This document shows positions 5,901-7,848 of a DNA stretch of 7,848 nucleotides, in pieces. Every line of letters begins with the position of its first letter. The first letter of the stretch is position 1. The notes beneath the pieces are model-generated. The model made no database searches. It had not been told where the DNA came from and worked only from the letters and a program-made list of their open reading frames with translations. The stretch covers positions 1-7,848 of the forward strand of contig JARGOJ010000392.1 of the NCBI GenBank assembly GCA_029210225.1, given 5' to 3'. The translations under genes were made by a program, and so were the position numbers. This DNA comes from Planctomycetota bacterium. Its GTDB lineage: Bacteria; Planctomycetota; J058; JARGOJ01.

Positions 5901-7848
5901 TGTCGTTCACGATTCCCACCGTGAGCGCAGTGTCAACGGTTCCGGTAACATCCCCTAGATCCACAGCGTTCCCGGCTGTTCCGCCAAAGGTCACATCCAT
6001 GTTCGTCGCCACAAAGTCTTCGGGTGTCGTCGCAGGAATTGCTCCCACACCATTGTTTGCGCGGAAGTTGATCATGAAGGTCTGCTCGGTCGTGGTGATC
6101 GTCGCGGGATCAAAGCGCAGAATAAACTGAGCGTTCCCTCCGGCGACATCCTCGTCGACCTGATTCGCGGTCGCGTTGTTGTCAACCAAAGTGAAGGTAA
6201 TGGCGTCATCGTCAGAGATAGTTCCTGTCCCTGAAGAAGGAATCGCGCTGATTCCCTGAGGGAGCATATTCGAGTTCACGATGGCCAGAAGGAAGGTCTG
6301 GTTCGCTTCGTTGATTACGTCGTCGATCACAGTCACAGGTTGCATGATCGTCCGAGTCGCACCCATAGTCCGTGTTGGATCGCGAGCGAAGGTGATCGTG
6401 TTCATAACAGCGGTGAAGTCGTCCTGAGTTGCAGGAACCGGACCACCAAGCTGAGTCGCCAACTGGACCATGACGTCTTGCTCAGTAAAGCCAACAAGGT
6501 TGACATTAAAGTTGAACGTCGTGTTGGCTTCGCTCTGAGTCAGGTCTTCAACGACAATACTGATAAAGTCGTCGTCGGTGATGATTCCTTGAACCTGAGT
6601 TGTTCCAAGGCTCACACCCCGTGGTAAGACACCACCATTCACAGCCGGATCGGCGGCAAGCATGACCTCGAAGGTCTCTTCCCCTTCATTGACAGGTGTC
6701 ATCTCGTTTGCAATGGCCACGTTGAACAGAACAGCGTTCGTTCCCATTTGGAAGAGGATGTTCTGAGTCGTCGTTTGATAGTCCGAGTTCTGGGTATTGG
6801 GTTGATCTGTGGCGATTGCCGCATCCCCCTGAGCGTTCAAATTCGGGTTCGTGTTTTTTGATTGAGCTGTGTTGACAACAACCCCGATCATTTGCTCAGT
6901 CATTCCAAGCGCTGGAGCCGTATCGACATCCGTGATTTGAACAGGGAAAGGAGCGGTCATGCCGTCTTCCCGAATCGTCACGTTGGTCGTGAGTTCAACC
7001 AAGAGGTTGTCGTCGTCGTTGATGGTTCCCGTTGCCACGTCTGCACCCGTCGCGAAGCTCACTTGATCGGGAGTTCCGTTAATGGTCAGGGTGATCGTGA
7101 TGGTCTCATTCTCTTCGTTGATGTTGTCGTCGATCACTGGAATGACCAGGTTCTGACTTGGAGTCAACTCGGAGAAGGTCACCAAAGCAGGAATCTGACC
7201 AACGTCGTCTGGACCTGGTCCGGCGCCAGCAAACTCAATGGTATCTGGTGTGCCAGCCGTCGGCGTCACGTTCAGGATAATGACCTGCTCGCTGAGACGG
7301 TTGAAGGTCACAGGGAAGCTAAGAGCTGCGTTCGGAGCGCCCTCAGTCACCATTGTGCTGGCGATCGAGATCTCTAATGGGTCATTGTCAGCAATACGAC
7401 CGAAGCCCAAAGCGCCAATGATCGAGACAAGGTTCCCGACAGGATTCGTCAGGGTGACTCGCAGGTCTTCGGTTGGCTCGTTGATATCGTCGCCGTTGAT
7501 CACTAAGAGAATCGACTGAGTCCGAGCGCCAAAGTTCGCTTGACCGTCAAAGGTCGTCGTTCCAGTCTGTGTCTCGTAGTCTCCTTGATTCGTTCCGACA
7601 TTCCGGGCGGTGCCGTCGGTCGAGGCAAAGTCGACCGTCAAGATCTGCTCTGTGTCTCCAGAGACAGTCACGGTGAAGGTCAGGTTATTCGTTGCGCCTG
7701 CGTCCAACTCAGTCACAACAGGGCTATCAATCGAGAAGGTCACCGCGTCGTTGTCGACGATCGTGACGGTCTCAGTTTGAGTTCCCCCGCCAATGATCGC
7801 CCCGGTCGCGCTGGTAATTTGAACGCTGAAGGCCTCGTCGGCTTCGTT
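2944..7848 (-). CDS. Giant Calx-beta repeat protein, probable secreted adhesin (5' end beyond the right edge)
   Basis: The frame is open from the right edge to TAA at 2946-2944, giving 1634 visible residues; the true N-terminus is outside. A GTG at 7743 is internal, because the frame and a domain continue upstream of it. The visible protein is a head-to-tail array of Calx-beta domains: the end of one, then twelve complete ones of 121-149 residues. Each complete domain has hydrophobic beta-strands, a central [ST]EQ-type motif before a strand (TEQTFTVPY, TEQTFNIDF), an N-E-x-x-E motif (INEANETF) and an acidic boundary (INDDD or IDNDD). In Calx-beta domains of sodium/calcium exchangers the acidic loop residues bind Ca2+, so calcium-dependent rigidity is the expected property. 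Such arrays are known from large bacterial surface and type I secreted adhesins. There is no Cys, no Trp and only one Lys (residue 331). No transmembrane, LPXTG, OmpA-like, autotransporter barrel or RTX nonapeptide segment is seen. It ends inside the last repeat. The substrate or binding partner cannot be told. Confidence 0.94.
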   Translation of the reverse strand, partial: NEADEAFSVQITSATGAIIGGGTQTETVTIVDNDAVTFSIDSPVVTELDAGATNNLTFTVTVSGDTEQILTVDFASTDGTARNVGTNQGDYETQTGTTTFDGQANFGARTQSILLVINGDDINEPTEDLRVTLTNPVGNLVSIIGALGFGRIADNDPLEISIASTMVTEGAPNAALSFPVTFNRLSEQVIILNVTPTAGTPDTIEFAGAGPGPDDVGQIPALVTFSELTPSQNLVIPVIDDNINEENETITITLTINGTPDQVSFATGADVATGTINDDDNLLVELTTNVTIREDGMTAPFPVQITDVDTAPALGMTEQMIGVVVNTAQSKNTNPNLNAQGDAAIATDQPNTQNSDYQTTTQNILFQMGTNAVLFNVAIANEMTPVNEGEETFEVMLAADPAVNGGVLPRGVSLGTTQVQGIITDDDFISIVVEDLTQSEANTTFNFNVNLVGFTEQDVMVQLATQLGGPVPATQDDFTAVMNTITFARDPTRTMGATRTIMQPVTVIDDVINEANQTFLLAIVNSNMLPQGISAIPSSGTGTISDDDAITFTLVDNNATANQVDEDVAGGNAQFILRFDPATITTTEQTFMINFRANNGVGAIPATTPEDFVATNMDVTFGGTAGNAVDLGDVTGTVDTALTVGIVNDTINEANEDFSAELRNLQGQTNGVMAGTPVVQTVMIIDNDVFILGLRSAGPVTEASPAIFEVFVDTVATAALPNGATGTRQAFTFDFSTADLATAEAIAAADRDYTARTINGVVVNPTPQFIIFNPNQVLPTNMTLSVSTTADAINEANERFNGMAANLVAQGVFFVGSTPPGTIIASIMSPHSILDDDGIVFEIATNGVINETDATMTVMNALTVTTTGATSTEQTFTVPYMFNPNNSDTAVDPNDFSIASITALSFTGTSATAVTVNTTLPIDIDVVGDDINEMFAESFQIMLGTATGTSFVGISVGANGTATQVINDDDVINFAIVANPASASEGTTARPFELTLAAGTLATSTEQTFNIDFATMDGTASSAGDYTMLTRMFMFTGSTGAAVPISLAARELAAAGASRATVTVSDDTINEANETFSGSITAMTRTPQPSPSGQRHITGAMATATIEDNDDIVIDVTAQAAVSETATSFDFTIANSTAATTDTEQSFFVLFDTQDDVATAGDDFVAITNRQLNFSMGTLSNTVTVTLTPDSPMANMGINEANETFNGFIDSLTANPSFRGVSIGNATAAGTINDDDALDLTVQFGTPVSEADPATNPALPFTIVPTGTVTMTQQTFTVDLTFADGTATIANNDYTAATSTVTIPTNVAINVTDNSVTIVSDEVHELDETVISMIGNVSAGAVGVTASGMATGIIDNDDLVLVRIDAATTATEADADADTTVNIQLIDAADGTTAATSQVNIVVAVGNVAVTPVPGVTDPAEAGDFGLPTTATVTAGASTGTFNVNVVGDNINEANELLRIRIANNAMTPTDVTVDTVVANRTNDFTINDDDDITVMYNAGTDGQTVAEGASANYTYTFAGATSTEQAIDILVDADGTTTATAPGNANNDYVFIDENNVIQNAMQIIISTGPEALANIGRTYQIMAIDDGANNEADETYTLVLTARLGGGAPAGTPVRGLTVQAATSSVSGTITD
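2947..3369 (-). repeat. Calx-beta domain 12, terminal and lacking the DDD end
   Basis: Visible residues 1494-1634 (141 residues). It carries TEQ (STEQAIDILV), NNDYVF and NEADETY, but stops at SGTITD directly before the position where the other copies place the rest of DDD. Confidence 0.88.
3370..3771 (-). repeat. Calx-beta domain 11
   Basis: Visible residues 1360-1493 (134 residues). The TEQ position reads TSQ (ATSQVNIVVA). It carries NEANELL and an extended acidic boundary TINDDDDI, and an early acidic run EADADAD. Confidence 0.88.
3772..4134 (-). repeat. Calx-beta domain 10, with divergent HELDE motif
   Basis: Visible residues 1239-1359 (121 residues). The TEQ position reads TQQ (MTQQTFTVDL) and the NE motif reads HELDETV, the only copy with His in place of Asn. 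The boundary is GIIDNDDL. It contains no Lys or Arg. Confidence 0.88.
4135..4512 (-). repeat. Calx-beta domain 9
   Basis: Visible residues 1113-1238 (126 residues). It carries TEQ (DTEQSFFVLF), GDDFVA, NEANETF and the boundary TINDDDAL. Confidence 0.9.
4513..4932 (-). repeat. Calx-beta domain 8
   Basis: Visible residues 973-1112 (140 residues). It carries TEQ (STEQTFNIDF), the strand GDYTML, NEANETF and the boundary TIEDNDDI. It is the most Arg-rich copy (six Arg). Confidence 0.9.
4933..5331 (-). repeat. Calx-beta domain 7, with altered NE motif
   Basis: Visible residues 840-972 (133 residues). It carries TEQ (STEQTFTVPY). The NE motif is INEMFAESF, with one extra residue before the second Glu. 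The boundary is VINDDDVI. Confidence 0.88.
5332..5778 (-). repeat. Calx-beta domain 6, longest copy
   Basis: Visible residues 691-839 (149 residues). The TEQ position reads TRQ (GTRQAFTFDF). NEANERF is intact, and the last segment before the boundary SILDDDGI is extended and Pro/Ser containing. Confidence 0.87.
5779..6198 (-). repeat. Calx-beta domain 5
   Basis: Visible residues 551-690 (140 residues). It carries TEQ (TTEQTFMINF), NEANEDF and the boundary MIIDNDVF. Confidence 0.9.
6199..6561 (-). repeat. Calx-beta domain 4
   Basis: Visible residues 430-550 (121 residues). It carries TEQ (FTEQDVMVQL), NEANQTF and the boundary TISDDDAI. Confidence 0.9.
6562..7002 (-). repeat. Calx-beta domain 3, with Asn/Gln-rich insertion
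   Basis: Visible residues 283-429 (147 residues), among the longest in the array. It carries TEQ (MTEQMIGVVV), then an insertion rich in Asn, Gln and Thr between about residues 328 and 365, which holds the only lysine of the visible protein (331). Its turn motif is NEGEETF and its boundary is IITDDDFI. Confidence 0.88.
7003..7374 (-). repeat. Calx-beta domain 2
   Basis: Visible residues 159-282 (124 residues). It carries SEQ (LSEQVIILNV), NEENETI and the boundary TINDDDNL. Confidence 0.9.
7375..7740 (-). repeat. Calx-beta domain 1
   Basis: Visible residues 37-158 (122 residues). It carries TEQ (GDTEQILTVDF), a GDYETQTG strand, the variant NEPTEDL in place of NEANE, and the boundary RIADNDPL. 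Confidence 0.9.
7741..7848 (-). repeat. Calx-beta domain 0 (C-terminal third only)
   Basis: Visible residues 1-36 hold the NEADEAF motif and the boundary TIVDNDAV. These are the last elements of a domain whose first two thirds lie beyond the window, showing that the gene extends to the right. Confidence 0.85.

Noticed and set aside
3370..7740. Regularly spaced similar DNA as a CRISPR array or satellite repeat
   Set aside because: The period is about 360-450 bases, the copies are divergent and all are in one coding frame with protein-level conservation, so they are protein domain repeats.
7741..7743. GTG as the start codon of the Calx-beta gene
   Set aside because: The frame continues upstream to the window edge and encodes NEADEAF and the boundary IVDNDA, the end of another Calx-beta domain, so this GTG is an internal valine.
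2944..7743. Many plus-strand open frames of 60-171 codons inside the Calx-beta gene (for example 6862-7377 and 7238-7519)
   Set aside because: They are antisense shadows of a long repetitive coding frame with biased codon use; their products have no domains and no ribosome binding sites stand out.

Overview
The window looks like a chromosomal segment from a Gram-negative bacterium. The reasons are a Sec-type signal peptide on a small coiled-coil protein, a giant secreted-type Calx-beta repeat protein, and a metallophosphoesterase whose N-terminus resembles proteobacterial ApaH. GC content is close to half by eye. A predatory or deltaproteobacterial-type lineage such as Bdellovibrionota would fit the style of the proteins, but no sequence marker here proves it. 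I see no rRNA, tRNA, insertion sequence, integrase or CRISPR array.

Layout from left to right: (1) The 5' part of a minus-strand gene (1-534, running off the left edge) encodes an exported, helical, probably periplasmic protein of unknown function. It has a good ribosome binding site and a candidate promoter with a perfect TTGACA -35 box. (2) A 424-base divergent intergenic region follows (549-972), with a short direct repeat near its middle. (3) A plus-strand alpha/beta hydrolase (973-1683) has a complete Ser-Asp-His triad. (4) A minus-strand calcineurin-like metallophosphoesterase with an ApaH-like start (1680-2768) converges on the hydrolase, and the two stop codons share the palindrome CTAG. 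(5) A 175-base spacer carries a perfect 11-bp stem hairpin. (6) The 3' part of a very large minus-strand gene (2944-7848, running off the right edge) encodes at least 1634 residues made only of Calx-beta domains: twelve complete and one partial.

The Calx-beta protein occupies more than 60% of the window and is its most distinctive feature. It is very acidic, with no cysteine, no tryptophan and a single lysine among 1634 visible residues. Every complete repeat carries a conserved glutamine in a mostly [ST]EQ motif, and nearly all carry an N-E-x-x-E motif followed by an acidic DDD or DND boundary. This fits a calcium-stabilised extracellular adhesin or surface fibre. It stops inside the last repeat with no recognisable C-terminal anchor or sorting domain. 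The other three genes show no evident pathway link to it or to each other. The hydrolase and phosphoesterase are convergent and not an operon, and the phosphoesterase is separated from the Calx-beta gene by a probable termination hairpin. I do not find convincing evidence of a multi-gene undescribed system; the unusual items are the repeat protein and the interlocked gene ends.
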